64,000 bases of DNA from Phenylobacterium sp. J367 (lineage in GTDB: Bacteria; Pseudomonadota; Alphaproteobacteria; Caulobacterales; Caulobacteraceae). The translations under genes and the position numbers were made by a program. This document shows positions 29,091 through 42,810 of the stretch, piece by piece. The stretch lies in contig NZ_JAJONA010000001.1 in NCBI RefSeq assembly GCF_024699985.1, forward strand, positions 2,418,001-2,482,000. The letters run 5' to 3'. The notes below the pieces were generated by a model. It saw only the letters and a list, made by a program, of their open reading frames with translations. It did no database searches and had not been told where the DNA came from. Numbering within the stretch: the first letter of the stretch is position 1; the number at the start of each line of letters is the position of its first letter.

Positions 29091-30222
29091 CTACTGCGAG
29101 GCCCCGCGCGCATCCACCGGGATCAGAGCTTCGAGGACGTCGCCGCGGACGGCCCAGAGGTGGTCGTGGCGGTCGATGGTGGGGTCGATGTGGCCGGGGA
29201 TCAGGTCGAGGCGGTCGCCGCGGTGGAGGGGGCGGGCGGGGGGCGCGCGAGACCATGCCGTGCTCGTCGCCGAAGAAGCGGAAGGCGGCGCCCTCGAGGC
29301 TCGGGTCGGCGAGGACTGGCAGGGGGCCGTCCGTGGACATGGACTTCAGGCCGGCGTCGACCGTCACCCACTTCGGATGGTTGGCGCTGATCACCGTGGT
29401 GGCGACGAACAGGGCCTGGCGGAAGGCGCCGTCGGGGTCGTCGCCGAGGGCGTCGCGGTACTCGCGGTCCATGAAGGCGTAGGAGCCGGGCTGGACCTCG
29501 GTGAGCACGCCCTGGGCGGCGTCGGCCTCGAAGGTGCCGGTGCCGCCGCCGGTGGCGATGAAGGTCGTGCCGCCGGCCTCGCGCACCGCGGCCATGACGA
29601 CGGCCAGCTTCGCCATGCCGTCGGCGACATAGGCGGCGCGGGAATTGGCGCCCTCCACATGCTGCCAGTGGCCGCCGTAGGCCTGGACGCCGAGCAGGGT
29701 GAGGTTGGGGTGGCGCAGGATGGCGCGCGTGACGTCGGCGGCCTGGTCGGGGTCGTGGACGCCGGTGCGGCCGAGGCCCACGTCCACGTCGATCAGCACC
29801 TGGAGGGCGGCGCCCGTGGCGGCGAGCTCGCCGACCCCGTCCACATGGTCGACGACGATGCGGAAGTCGGGGATCTGGCCGGCGAGGCGGGCGGCGCGCC
29901 GGGCGTTGGCGGGGCCGGCGACCGGCGAGGTGACCAGGATCGCGCCGACGCCCTCCGCGGCCAGGGCCTCGGCCTCGGCGAGCTTGGCGCAGCAGACGCC
30001 GACGGCGCCGGCCTCCATCTGCTTGCGCGCGATCCAGGCGGACTTGTGGGACTTGGCGTGGGGGCGGAGCGCAAGGCCGGCGCGGCGGGCGCGCTCGGCC
30101 ATCCGCGCGAGGTTCGCCTCGAAGGCGTCGAGGTCGAGGACGGCGGCCGGCGTCGGGATCAGGTGGCGCGAACCGGGCTGGCCGATCAGCGCCTGGGCGG
30201 CGGCGAGGTGCGGCCGCTCCAC
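29091..30222 (-). CDS. DSD1/D-threonine-aldolase family PLP enzyme
   Basis: About 376 residues after removing one extra base near 29245. The alanine-racemase-like barrel has the PLP Lys in [17 protein letters not shown]. Other features are [25 protein letters not shown] and [12 protein letters not shown]. The C-terminal metal-site residues HG (DEHGMV) and, after the frame correction, [14 protein letters not shown] fit the metal-dependent D-serine/D-threonine enzymes. The start is a GTG two bases after the purL stop, so it is probably read from the purL message. Confidence 0.85.
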
Positions 30223-30224
30223 CC

Positions 30225-32416
<2,192 letters not shown>

Positions 32417-32473
32417 GGCGCGCCTTCTAGCGGGACTCTCCCGGGCACGCGAGATGCCCGGGAGATTTAGCGC

Positions 32474-35400
32474 TCACTGGCCCTTCGGCTTGAGCGGATA
32501 GACCGGGTAGGGCGGGCGATTGGGTTGCGGGGCGGGGGTGGTCTTCAGGGCCTCCATCGCCAGCGCCACGGCGGCTTCGAGCTGGGGGTCGCGGCCGGCG
32601 GCGACGGCCTTGGGGTCCTGCTCGACCACATAGTCGGGGGCGACGCCGAAGTTCTCCACGTCCCACTGGCCCTGCGGGTTGAAGAAGGCGACCGACGGCG
32701 AGGTGACGGTGCCCCCGTCCATCAGGACGGGGGTGCCGCCGATGCCCACGAGGCCGCCCCAGGTGCGCTTGCCGACGAGGGGGCCCAGCTTGTTCTGCTT
32801 GAACATCCAGGGGAGCGCGTCGCCGCCGGAGCCGGAGACCTCGTTGGCAATCATCACCTTGGGGCCGAGGATGGCGTGGGCGGGCGTGCGCTCGATGGCG
32901 CCGTATCTGGGCTGCCACCAGCTCTGCAGGCGGCGGCCCAGCACCTCGATGATGTAGTCGGCCATCTGGCCGCCGCCGTTGAAGCGCTCGTCGATGACGG
33001 CGCCCTGGCGGTCCATCTGGGCGAAGTAGTAGCGGTTGAAGCTGGTGAAGCCGCCCTGGCCGGTGTCGGGCAGGTAGACGTAGGCGAGCCGGCCGCCGGA
33101 GAGCTCGTCGACGCGTCGCTGGTTGGTCTCGATCCAGTCGAGGTGGCGCAGGCGGTATTCGCTGGCCACGGGGACGACCGTGACGTCGCGGGCGCCGGCG
33201 CCGTTCGGCTGGCCGAGCTTCAGCGTGATCACCCGGCCGGCCGTGCCCTCCAGGGGGAGCTGGATGTCGACAGCGGCGGTCAGCGGCCGGCCGTCGATGG
33301 CCAGGATGCACTCGCCGGCCCGGACGTTAAGGCCCGGCTGGGCGAGCGGCGCGATCGCGTCGGGCGACCAGGCGCCGCCGGTGAGCACCTTCGAGATGCA
33401 CCAGCGGCCGTCGCGGACCACATAGTCGGCGCCCAGCAGGCCGCCCGGCACGCGGCGGGCCGACGGCACGGCGCCGAAGGTGCCGCGCAGGTGGCCGACC
33501 GAGAGGCCGGTGAGGCCCTCCTGGAAGACGTAGTTGAGATCGGCGCGGGAGAGGACGCCCGCCGCGTAGGGCTCCAGCCGCTTCTCCTCGGCGTCGATGT
33601 CGAGGCCGTGGAAGCCGGGGTCGTAGAAGTAGGCGCGCTGGATGCGCCAGACCTCGCGGTACATCTGGGCCCACTCGGCCTTCGGATCGACGCGGACCTC
33701 CAGCCCGTCGAGGGCTAGCGCGCCGTCGCCGGCCTTGGGCGGGGCGTTGGCCGGGACGATCGACCAGGAGGGCTTTCGCGGCGGGCCGCCCGGCGGCGCG
33801 GTCAGGGGGCGCGGCGGGGGCAGGGTAGCGAGCAGCATCTTCTCGCCGTCGGCGGTGAGCTCGTAGCTCGAGACCCGGTCGGCGAGCTTCTCGACCTTGC
33901 GGTCCTCGAGGGTGAAGCGGTTGAGGGCGAGGTCGGGGCCGGCGCCCGGCTCGCCGTCGCCGACCTGTTCGAGGAAGTAGATGACCCCCGGCTTGCCGGC
34001 GCTGAGCTCGGAATAGGCGCGGGCGGGGATCGGCAGGGCGACGGTGCGCCGGGTGATCTCGGCCAGCGGCAGGCCGACGAGGTCGATCTCGGTGGGCTTG
34101 GCGGCGACCGGCTTCGTCGCGGCCTTGGACCGGCCCTTGGCGGCGGCCTTCACGTCGCCGGCCTGCCCGGCGGGGGTGGCGTCGGTCTCGGCGTCGGCGG
34201 CGGCCTTGGCTTCCGCCGGGCTCTTCTCGTCGTCGACCTGCGGGGCCACCGGCGAGAGCGCGCCGGCCTTCAGGGTCAGCGCGTAGATCGAGGTGGTCGG
34301 GGTGTAGAGGTTGGACGTCATGTCCAGGCCGTAGACGGTCGGCCCGGCGTTGTTGCTGGCCAGGAAGTAGAGGTGCGTGCCGCTGCGGTCGAAGGCCGGG
34401 TCGCGGGCGTCACCCATGGGATCGGTGAGCTGGGTGATGGTCCCGCGCTCGGCGGACCAGAGCATCAGCGAGGTCAGGTGGTTCTTCTGGCCGCGGGGAT
34501 AGACCAGCCAGCGGCTGTCCGGCGACCAGGCCATGTTGTTGGAGACGTTGGCGAAGCCGCCGAACACGTGGGGCTCGCCGACGGTGGTCAGCCGGCCGGT
34601 CACGAGGTCGAGGACGTAGGTCCTGAGCCGGTTGTCGTAGAAGGCGAGCTTCTTCGAATCCGGCGACCACAGGGGCTCGAAGAAGTAGGCGGGCTCGGCG
34701 ACGAGCGGGAACTTGCGGATCGCGCCTTCCCCGGCCTGGGGCGCCACGTGGAGCGCATAGCGGCCGCTCTCGTCGGAGAAATAGGCGATGGACTGGCCGT
34801 CCGGGCTCCAGGCCGGCTCGCGCTCCATGACGCCGGGCGTGTTGGTGACGTTGCGGACCGGGCCGTTCTTGGCGGGCGCCGTCAGGATCTCGCCGTGCGC
34901 CTCGACGACGGCGCGCAGGCCGGTGGGGGAGACGGCGACCTTCTGGACCTCGCCGGCGACGTTGAGGATGCGCGGGCGGACGTCGGGCATGTCGCCGGCG
35001 ACGGTGACCGACACCGGCTGCGGCTGGCCGCCGGGCTCCAGGAGGAAGAGCTCGCCCAGGCGGTCGAAGATCAGGGTGCGGCCGTCGGTGGCCAGGCTGC
35101 GGATCTCGGAGCCGGTGTTGGCGTAGACCTGGGCCACCTGCCGGGTCGCCGGGTCATAGGCGAAGATCGAGGCCGGGCCGTTCCGGTTCGACAGGAAGTA
35201 GACCTTGCCGCCCAGGAAGACCGGCGAGAAGTCCGACGCCTCGGCCTGGGGGGATCTGCTGGGAGTCGAGGCCCGGCAGGCTGGTCAGCCAGATCGTCGA
35301 GACCCGGCCGCCACGGTAGTTGCCCCAGGAGACGTAGCGGTTCTGCTCGAAGCCGCTTCCGGGCGCCAGCGGGTTGTAGGCGATGGACCCGCCGTCCGGC

Positions 35401-35918
35401 GAAATCTGGCCGGCGTGGGCCATGGGGAGCGGCAGGACGGACGCCTGGCCGCCGGCCACGGGCGCCTGGAAGAGCTGGGTGTAGCGGTTGCCGGCCGCCC
35501 GGTCGGAGCGGAAGACGACCTTGGTCCCGTCGGGCGACCAGCCGGTGGCCACGTCCGGGGCGGGGTGCCAGGTGATCCGCTTCGGCACGCCGCCGGAGAC
35601 GGGGACGGTGAAGACGTCGACATTGCCGTCGTAGTCGCCGGTGAAGGCCAGGGTCTGGCCGTCCGGGGAGAACATCGGGCCGCTTTCGGCGCCGACGCCG
35701 GTGGTGAGCCGGGTCGCGCGGCCGCCGGTGCGGGCCACCGTCCAGATGTCGCCGCCGTAGGTGAAGGCGATCAGGTCACGGCTGAGCGCCGGCTGCTGCA
35801 GGATCTGCGGGGCGGCCTGGGCGGCGCCGGCGGCCATGAGGGCGAACACGCTCGCGGTGGCGAGCCGGTGAAGAAGATTGAGACGCAAAGCCGCCCTCCC
35901 GATGCAAGGGCGGGACAT
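32474..35918 (-). CDS. Tricorn-like protease (S41 family with beta-propeller), secreted
   Basis: About 1147 residues after removing one extra base in the six-G run at 35248-35253. The signal peptide is near LATASVFALMAAGAAQA. WD40-like/TolB-type propeller repeats follow (GWSPDGTKVVFRSD; AWSPDGQSIAYFSDE; WSPDSKKLAFYDN), then an Ala/Lys-rich linker, a second propeller part, a PDZ-like segment (GLNVRAGECILAIDGRPL) and the S41 catalytic core (FNGGGQMADYIIEVL; MIANEVSGSGGDALPWMF). Tricorn proteases degrade peptides in large assemblies; the bacterial secreted form probably works in the periplasm. Confidence 0.88.
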
Positions 35919-36011
35919 TCGACTACGGATCAATCCTTGGCAATCTGGGGCCGCGTGCGATGGGCTGGCGGTCAGGGCGTGTATAACGGCGATATCCAAG
36001 GGGGACGTCAC

Positions 36012-37226
36012 GTGGGCCTGGACCATGAACTCGCCGAGGCGATCGAGGACGTGGTGACGGCCGGCCAGCTTGCCGGCGCGGTGGCGCTGGTCTGGCGTGA
36101 CGGGGCGTTGGCCGGCCAGGCGGCGGTGGGCTGGCGGGACCTGGAGTCGGACACGCCGATGACCCGCGACACGATCTTCCGCATCGCCTCGCTCACCAAG
36201 CCGGTGACCGCCGTGGCGGCGATGACGCTCTGGGAGGAGGGGCGGTTCGGGCTGGACGAGCCGATCGCCGAGCGCTGGGCGCCGGAGTTCGCGCAGATGC
36301 GGGTGCTCGCGAGCCCCGATGGGCCGCTGGAGGACACGACCCCGGCCGAGCGGCCGATCACCTTCCGGGACCTGCTGACCCACCGCTCGGGGATCAGCTA
36401 CGGCGACTTCCATGCCGGGCCGATCGGCGGGGCGTATCGTGAGGCGCTGGGCCCGGACATCGACAGTCCCGTGCCGCCGGAGGCCTGGATCGCGGCGCTC
36501 GCCAGGCTGCCGCTCATCGACCAGCCGGGGGCGGGGTTCCACTATGGGGCGTCCCTCGACCTGCTGGGCTTCCTGCTGGCGCGGATGGACGGCCGGCCGC
36601 TCGGCGAGGTGCTGAAGGCCCGGGTGTTCGATCGCCTCGGCATGGCGGACACCGGCTTCGTCCCGGCGGATCGCGGCCGAACCGCCACCCTATACGGCTT
36701 CGACGACGACGGCCGGTTGACGCCCTACGTGGGGGCCTCGGACGGGCCGTTCTATCCCGAGCGCCCGGCGGACATGGAATACGTCTCCGGCGGCGCGGGG
36801 CTGTGGTCGACGGCGGAGGATTACCTGCGGTTCGCGCGGCTGTTCCTGGAGGGCGGCGCGCCGCTATTGAAGCCCGACACCGTCGCCCTGATGTCCGAAA
36901 ACCAGCTCACGCCGGAGCAGCGGGCGCGGGGCGAACTGCTCGGCCTGCCGGCCTTCGAGGGCCATGGCTTCGGGTTCGGCCTGGCGGTGGTGATGGACCC
37001 GGCGAAGGCGCCGGCGACGCGGTGCCAGGGCGGGATCGGGACCGTCGGGTGGCCCGGGGCGTTCGGCGGCTGGTGGCAGGCCGACCCGACCGACGGCTCG
37101 GCGATGGTCTTCCTGGCGCACAACCACCTGGAACTGGCGCAGCTCTCCCGTGGCGTCGGGCTGGCGGTCTATGACGCGATCCTGCAGGTCCACGCGGTGG
37201 GCTCACGAAGAGAGCGGAAAGTATAG
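36012..37226 (+). CDS. Serine hydrolase, beta-lactamase class C/esterase family
   Basis: About 404 residues. S-x-x-K is in FRIASLTKPVTAV, the Tyr motif in FHYGASLDLLGFL, and GFGFGLAVVMD plus GWPGAFGGWWQADPTDG form the C-terminal signature. No signal peptide. GTG at 36012 is chosen because GGGGGACG sits just upstream. It diverges from the tricorn-like protease. It is distantly similar to the hydrolase at 18421-19653. Confidence 0.85.
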   Translation: MGLDHELAEAIEDVVTAGQLAGAVALVWRDGALAGQAAVGWRDLESDTPMTRDTIFRIASLTKPVTAVAAMTLWEEGRFGLDEPIAERWAPEFAQMRVLASPDGPLEDTTPAERPITFRDLLTHRSGISYGDFHAGPIGGAYREALGPDIDSPVPPEAWIAALARLPLIDQPGAGFHYGASLDLLGFLLARMDGRPLGEVLKARVFDRLGMADTGFVPADRGRTATLYGFDDDGRLTPYVGASDGPFYPERPADMEYVSGGAGLWSTAEDYLRFARLFLEGGAPLLKPDTVALMSENQLTPEQRARGELLGLPAFEGHGFGFGLAVVMDPAKAPATRCQGGIGTVGWPGAFGGWWQADPTDGSAMVFLAHNHLELAQLSRGVGLAVYDAILQVHAVGSRRERKV

Positions 37227-37248
37227 CCGACGAAGTACATTCCAATAC

Positions 37249-37376
37249 TTCTAAGCTGACGCGGGTGTCACGAACTCCGCATAACGCGTTACCGGTGATC
37301 AGGTAACGGCTTATTCGGAATTGACACAGTATTGGCCTTGGTCAACGTCCCTCCGGCCAAGAATAGTTATCACGCT
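37249..37376 (+). promoter_or_regulatory. Upstream region of the chemoreceptor with two inverted repeats
   Basis: CGTTACC (37287-37293) and GGTAACG (37302-37308) form one dyad. TTGAC at 37321 and GTCAA at about 37341-37345 form another; TTGACA could be a -35 box. The region is lower in GC than its surroundings. The regulator is unknown. Confidence 0.4.
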
Positions 37377-39311
37377 ATGTTTCTGGACAACCTCCTGATC
37401 TCGCGGAAGCTGACCTTCGGCTTCGCCGCTGTCGTTCTCACCATGATCGGCATGGGCGGCTCGACGTTCTACACGCTGAACGCGCTCGAGACGGCCCGGT
37501 CGGAAGCGGCCCAGGCGGCCGAGGTGACGGCGCGGCTGGAGGAGGCGAAGTTCTTCCTCGCCCGCCAGGAGAACAGCTACCGCGGCTTCCTGCTGTCGGC
37601 GAACCCCTACTACCTGGAGCGGATCGCCAAGCACCGGGGGAACTTCAAGAAGCGCCTGGACGCGGTCGCCGAGCTGGTCTCCGCCCAGCCGGACGCGGTG
37701 AAGACCATCAAGGATGTGGGCGTCGCCGCCGACAACTGGCACGCCCAGGTGGTGGAGGGCGGCCAGGTGCTGGCCGCCGATCCGGCGACCCGCCAGCAGG
37801 CCATCGACATGGTCGGCCCGGACGGCGCCGCCGACAGCCTGATCGCGCCGGTCGAGGACGGCATCGAGGCGCTGTTCGAGGCCAAGACCAAGGAAGGCGA
37901 GGCGCTCGCCGCCGCCCAGGAGAAGATGACCCGGTTCGCCTACCTGTCGCTGGCCGGCTGCATCGCGCTGGGCGTGCTGATCGCCGCGGCGCTGGGTGTC
38001 CTGCTGACCCGCGCCATCGCCCGGCCGGTGACCCAGCTGACGGCGGCCATGCGCAAGCTGGCGGCCGGTGACTTCACCGCCGACGTGCCGGCCCGGGGCC
38101 GCAAGGACGAGCTCGGCCAGATGTCGGACGCGGTGCTGGTGTTCAAGGACGCCGGGATCGAGAAGCTGCGCCTGGAGGGGCTGACCGCCGAACAGCGCAA
38201 GGCCGCCGACGAGGAGCGGGCCCAGAACGAGGCCGCCAGGGCCAAGGCGGCCGAGGAACTGGCCGCCGTGGTCGCCGCGCTCGGGACCGGGCTGGAGCGC
38301 CTGTCGGCCGGCGACCTGACGCAACGGATCGACGCGGCCTTCCCGGACCAGTACGCGAAGCTGAAGGCCGACTTCAACGAGGCCATGGGCCAGCTCGAGG
38401 CCGCCATGGCCGCGGTGCTGGGCAATGTCCGCGGCATCCGCTCCGGCTCGGGCGAGATCGCCCAGGCCGCCGACCACCTGTCGCGCCGCACCGAGCAGCA
38501 GGCGGCGAACCTTGAGGAGACCGCCGCGGCGCTCGACCAGATCACCGCCACGGTCCGCAAGTCGGCCGAGGGCGCCATCGAATGCGCCCAGGTGGTGCAG
38601 GACGCCCGCAGCGACGCCCAGTCGAGCGGGACGGTGGTGGCCGAGGCGGTCGCCGCCATGAGCGAGATCGAGAAGTCGGCCGGCGAGATCGGCAGCATCA
38701 TCGGGGTGATCGACGAGATCGCCTTCCAGACCAACCTGCTGGCCCTGAACGCCGGGGTGGAAGCGGCGCGGGCCGGCGAGGCCGGCAAGGGCTTCGCGGT
38801 CGTGGCCATGGAGGTCCGCGCGCTGGCCCAGCGTTCGGCGGAGGCCGCCAAGGAGATCAAGACGCTGATCTCGGCGTCGAGCGGCCACGTGGGCCGCGGC
38901 GTGGAGCTGGTCGACCGGACGGGCTCGTTCATCGACCGGATCGTCGAGCGCGTCGCGCAGATCGACGGCCTGGTGGGCGAGATCGCCGCCGGCGCCCAGG
39001 AACAGTCGAAGGGCATCGCCGAGGTGAACACCGCGGTGAACCAGATGGACCAGCTCACCCAGCAGAACGCCGCCATGGTGGAGGAGAGCACGGCCGCCAG
39101 CCATGCGCTCAGCCAGGAAGCCGACGTGCTGGACCGCTCCGTGGCGCGCTTCAAGGTGAGCGGCGGCGGGGAGAAGGCTGCCCCGGCCCGCCCGGCCGCG
39201 CCGCCGCCGCGCACCGTCACCGCCATGAAGACCGTTGGCACGGGCGAGGCCGCGGTGCGCCGGCCCGCGCCCTCCGCCGCCCCGGCCGCGGACAATTGGG
39301 AAGAGTTCTGA
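37377..39311 (+). CDS. Methyl-accepting chemotaxis protein
   Basis: 644 residues and unbroken. A first membrane helix (FGFAAVVLTMIGMGGSTFYT) precedes a helical sensor domain, a second helix near residue 200 (LSLAGCIALGVLIAAALGVL), and HAMP segments (RPVTQLTAAMRKLAAGD; LERLSAGDLTQRID). The signalling domain has the invariant tip EIAFQTNLLALNAGVEAARA. The protein ends NWEEF, the pentapeptide that recruits the methylation enzymes CheR/CheB. The start at MFLDNLLISRKL (37377) is preferred to one at 37332. The ligand is unknown. Confidence 0.93.
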   Translation: MFLDNLLISRKLTFGFAAVVLTMIGMGGSTFYTLNALETARSEAAQAAEVTARLEEAKFFLARQENSYRGFLLSANPYYLERIAKHRGNFKKRLDAVAELVSAQPDAVKTIKDVGVAADNWHAQVVEGGQVLAADPATRQQAIDMVGPDGAADSLIAPVEDGIEALFEAKTKEGEALAAAQEKMTRFAYLSLAGCIALGVLIAAALGVLLTRAIARPVTQLTAAMRKLAAGDFTADVPARGRKDELGQMSDAVLVFKDAGIEKLRLEGLTAEQRKAADEERAQNEAARAKAAEELAAVVAALGTGLERLSAGDLTQRIDAAFPDQYAKLKADFNEAMGQLEAAMAAVLGNVRGIRSGSGEIAQAADHLSRRTEQQAANLEETAAALDQITATVRKSAEGAIECAQVVQDARSDAQSSGTVVAEAVAAMSEIEKSAGEIGSIIGVIDEIAFQTNLLALNAGVEAARAGEAGKGFAVVAMEVRALAQRSAEAAKEIKTLISASSGHVGRGVELVDRTGSFIDRIVERVAQIDGLVGEIAAGAQEQSKGIAEVNTAVNQMDQLTQQNAAMVEESTAASHALSQEADVLDRSVARFKVSGGGEKAAPARPAAPPPRTVTAMKTVGTGEAAVRRPAPSAAPAADNWEEF

Positions 39312-39395
39312 TCCGCAGGCCCTGACCGCGCCCACCTTGACCTCCCGGGGCGGGGCGCGGTCTGTTCGCTCCCTCGAAGTTCAGGGGGCGTGACG

Positions 39396-41184
39396 ATGAT
39401 CCGGGCGGTGTTGGTTGCGGCGGCGCTGGCAGCGGCGCCGGTCTCTCAGGCGACGGCGCAGGCGCCCGCCGCCCGGGCCGAGGCGCCGGTGACGGCGGCG
39501 TTCCGGCAGGTGCTGGCCGACCACTGGGCCTGGTATCTCCGGAACAATCCCCAGCAGGCCGCCCGGCTCGGCCACAAGGAATACGCCCGCCAGCTCGGCG
39601 ACCCGTCGCTGGCCGGCATGGACCGCGAGGCGGCGGAGGCGGCGGCGTTCATCAAGCGCCTGGACGCGATCCCGGTCGCCCAGCTCTCGCCCGCCGACCG
39701 GGTGAGCCACCAGATCCTCCGGCTCGATCTCGCGAACAGGGTGGAGGAAAACCGCTTCGTCCAGCGGGCGCAGCTTTTCTCCAACCGGCGCGGCTGGCAC
39801 CTGTCGTTCGCCAGCGCGGCGACCGACACGCCGATGTTCAACAAGGCCGACCACGAGGACTATCTGGCCAGGCTCGCCGCCTATCCGGCCTTCAACCGCG
39901 CGGCCATCGAGACCACCCGCAGCCTGGTGAAGGCTGGCGCGACGCACCCCTGTGCGGCCATGGGCGGCTTCGAAAAGTCCATCGCCACCCACATCGTCGA
40001 CGACCCCACGACGTCGGACTTCTACGCCCCGTTCCGCAAGGCTCGGCCAGCGACGATCGGCGAGGCGGACTGGGCGGCGATGTCGGCCCGGGCCAGGGCG
40101 CTGATCGTCAGCGACATCGTCCCGGCCTACCGCGACTTCCAGCGGTTCTACGCAACCGAGTACGCGCCGCGCTGCCGCAAGGATCATGGCGACGCGGGCA
40201 TGCCGCAGGGGCGTGAGTGGTACGCCTACAAGGTCCGGCTGATGACCACGACGACCCGGACGCCGGAGGAGATCCACCAGCTCGGCCTGTCGGAGGTGGC
40301 GCGCATCCGGGCCGAGATGGAAGAGGTGGTGAAGCGCTCGGGCTTCGCCGGCGACCGCCGGGCCTATGCGGAGCACCTGCGCACCGACCCGCGCTACTAT
40401 CCCAAGAGCGCCGACGAACTGATGCGCGAGGCGTCGTTCCTCGCCAAGAAGATCGACGGCGAGATGCCGAAGCTGTTCGGCCGCCTGCCGCGCCTGCCCT
40501 ACACGGTCAGGGAGGTGCCGGCGTCGATCGCCGCGGGGACCACGACGGCCTACTACAACCGCGGCAGCGAGGCCGCGGCCATGCCGGGGATCTATTACGT
40601 CAACACCACCAAGCTCGATCAGCGGCCGCTGTTCGAGATGCCGGCGCTGACCGTCCACGAGGCGGTGCCGGGCCACCACCAGCAGCGCAGCATCCAGCAG
40701 GAGCTGGACCTGCCGGCGTTCCGCCAGCACGGGACCTCGTTCACGGCCTTCTCGGAGGGCTGGGGGGCTCTATTCCGAGCGGCTGGGCATCGACATGGGG
40801 CTCTACGACACGCCGGCCAAAGACTTCGGGCGCCTGTCCTACGAGATGTGGCGGGCCTGCCGTCTGGTGGTCGACACCGGCCTGCATTCCAAGGGCTGGA
40901 CCCGCGAGCAGGCCATCGACTTCATGGTGGAGAACACCGCGCTGTCGCGGGCCAACATCGAGGCCGAGGTGCACCGTTACATGGTCGATAGCGGCCAGGC
41001 GCTGGCCTACAAGACCGGCGAGCTAAAGTTCCGCGAGCTCAGGACGAAGGCGGAGACGACGCTGGGTCCGAAGTTCGACCTGCGCCGCTTCCACGACACC
41101 GTGCTGGAGAACGGCGCCGCGCCGCTGGACGTGGTCGACGCACACGTGAACGCCTGGATCGCCGAGCAGGCCAGCCGACCCTAG
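39396..41184 (+). CDS. DUF885 family protein, putative secreted metallo-carboxypeptidase
   Basis: About 595 residues after removing one extra G in the six-G run at 40762-40767, which restores EGWGLYSERLGIDMGLYD. The signal peptide is MIRAVLVAAALAAAPVSQAT. TVHEAVPGHHQQRSIQQEL is the metal-binding HExxxGHH motif of DUF885, and the downstream EGWGLYSE glutamate matches the family. These are zinc-peptidase-like proteins, often secreted. ATG 39396 is preferred to GTG 39390 because of the spacing to AGGGGG. Confidence 0.88.
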
Positions 41185-41192
41185 GTCCGCTC

Positions 41193-41219
41193 ACCCTGGC
41201 GTTCGCCGGGATGAGCGGA
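41193..41219. repeat. Single half of the hairpin repeat
   Basis: GGCGTTCGCCGGGATGAGCG between convergent genes matches one arm of the outer repeat of the composite elements. The fold GGCG/CGCC remains possible. Confidence 0.5.
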
Positions 41220-41223
41220 TTTC

Positions 41224-42654
41224 CTATTTCGCCACCATGTCGCGCTTCAGCCAGCGGCAGGTGAGGAAGAAGAACAGGCCGCCCACTGCGTAGAGGGCGG
41301 ACGTGATCAGCAGGGAGCGCTGCAGGCTCTGCGGGTGGGCGATGGCGCAGACGTCCTGCTGGGCCTGGGCGAGGGCGGCGCGGGCGGCGCCCTCGCAGGC
41401 CTTGCGGGTCAGGTCGGCGGCGCCGAGGTCGGTCACCTGCAGGTTGAAGATGAAGTCGCTGAGCGCGCCGATGAACAGCGGGCCCAGGCCGTAGCCCAGC
41501 AGGTTGACCACGAAGAGCAGGATGGCGGTGGCGACGGCGCGGACCTGGGCCGACACCACGCCCTGGCCGATCGTGTACTGGGCGGCGAGGTAGCCGTACT
41601 TGATGGCCCCGCCGACGACCAGGCCGAACAGGCAGAGCATCAGGTTCTGGGTGGTGAAGGCCAGGAAGTAGAAGGGCACGGACGCGGTGAGCCCGATACC
41701 GGCCAGCCAGGCGATGGCGTTCGGGTGGCGCTTGGAGAGCTTCTCGGCCAGCCAGCCGGTGAACAGCGTGCCCACCGCCGAGGCCAGGGCCACGGGGACG
41801 TTGATCATCACCGCGGCCTCGCCGGCGGTGAGGTTGAAGCTGCGGTTCAGGAACAGGGACGAGAAGGACGAGATGCCGTAGCCGCAGAAGGCAGCGATGG
41901 TGGCGGCGACCGTCATGGTCCAGAACGAGGGCTTGGACGCCAGCTCCTTCAGGCCGTCGGAGAACTTCGGGCGGTCGCGGCGGATGGTGCCCGGCGGGTC
42001 GGTGTAGCCGCGGGGCGGCTCCTTCACCGTGAGCTTCAGGATGACGGCGACGGCGATGCCCGGCAGGCCGAGCACGAAGAAGGCGGTCCGCCAGCCGAAG
42101 GCGTCGGTGATCGGGCCGCCGATCAGGTTCGCCAGGAGGCCGCCCAGCGTCACGCCCATGGCGTAGTAGCCGAGCGCCGTGGAGCGGGCCTTGGGCGGAT
42201 AGTAGTCGGCGATCAGGGAGTTGGCGGGCGGCGTGCAGCCCGCCTCGCCGATGCCGACGCCGACCCGGCAGGCCAGCAGGATCCAGAAGGCCCCGATGGT
42301 CACCGAGCCGATGGTCACCTCGGCGGCGAAGCCGCAGAGCGCGGTCATCAGCGACCAGAGCGCCACGCAGACGCTCATGATCCAGACCCGGTGCCGGGTC
42401 TCCGCGAACTGGGCGAGCGGGATGCCGACGACGGTGTAGAGCAGGGCGAAGCCGAAGCCGGTGAGCAGGCCGAAGGCGGTGTCGGAGATGCCGAGCTCGG
42501 GCTTCATCTGCGGCGCCACGACGGAGAGCAGGCCGCGGTCGATGAAGTTCAGGATGTAGATGACCAAGAGCGCGGTGAGCACGTAGCTGCGGTACGGCTT
42601 GGAGCCGAAACCGGTGATGTGGCCGTCGGCGGTGTTCGCCGTGGTCGTGCTCAT
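41224..42654 (-). CDS. Spinster-type MFS transporter (copy 1)
   Basis: 476 residues, 12 predicted membrane helices, no frame break. YILNFIDRGLLSVVAPQMK, GIPLAQFAETRHRVW, RVGVGIGEAGCTPPANSLIA and FGWRTAFFVLGLPG are hallmarks of the spinster branch of the major facilitator superfamily. The loop before the last helix carries two Cys (KACEGAARAALAQAQQDVCA), a feature shared with the transporters at 55828 and 60073. The substrate is unknown; no catabolic operon is attached. Converges on the DUF885 gene. Confidence 0.9.
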   Translation of the reverse strand: MSTTTANTADGHITGFGSKPYRSYVLTALLVIYILNFIDRGLLSVVAPQMKPELGISDTAFGLLTGFGFALLYTVVGIPLAQFAETRHRVWIMSVCVALWSLMTALCGFAAEVTIGSVTIGAFWILLACRVGVGIGEAGCTPPANSLIADYYPPKARSTALGYYAMGVTLGGLLANLIGGPITDAFGWRTAFFVLGLPGIAVAVILKLTVKEPPRGYTDPPGTIRRDRPKFSDGLKELASKPSFWTMTVAATIAAFCGYGISSFSSLFLNRSFNLTAGEAAVMINVPVALASAVGTLFTGWLAEKLSKRHPNAIAWLAGIGLTASVPFYFLAFTTQNLMLCLFGLVVGGAIKYGYLAAQYTIGQGVVSAQVRAVATAILLFVVNLLGYGLGPLFIGALSDFIFNLQVTDLGAADLTRKACEGAARAALAQAQQDVCAIAHPQSLQRSLLITSALYAVGGLFFFLTCRWLKRDMVAK

Positions 42655-42810
42655 GCCTGGGATCCCCTTCTGACGCCTCGCGGTGTTCCGCTGAGGGCGG
42701 CGACCGTACCGACGCTTCGAGGCGTTCGCAACGCGTCACGGCGCGGCTCGGGGACCCGACAGGGGGGCTTCGGTGTTTCCCTTCCCCAACAAGGAACGGA
42801 GACCCTCCCC

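Noticed and set aside
37311..39335. A long minus-strand open frame opposite the chemoreceptor
   Set aside because: It mirrors a gene with invariant chemoreceptor motifs and has no family features of its own.
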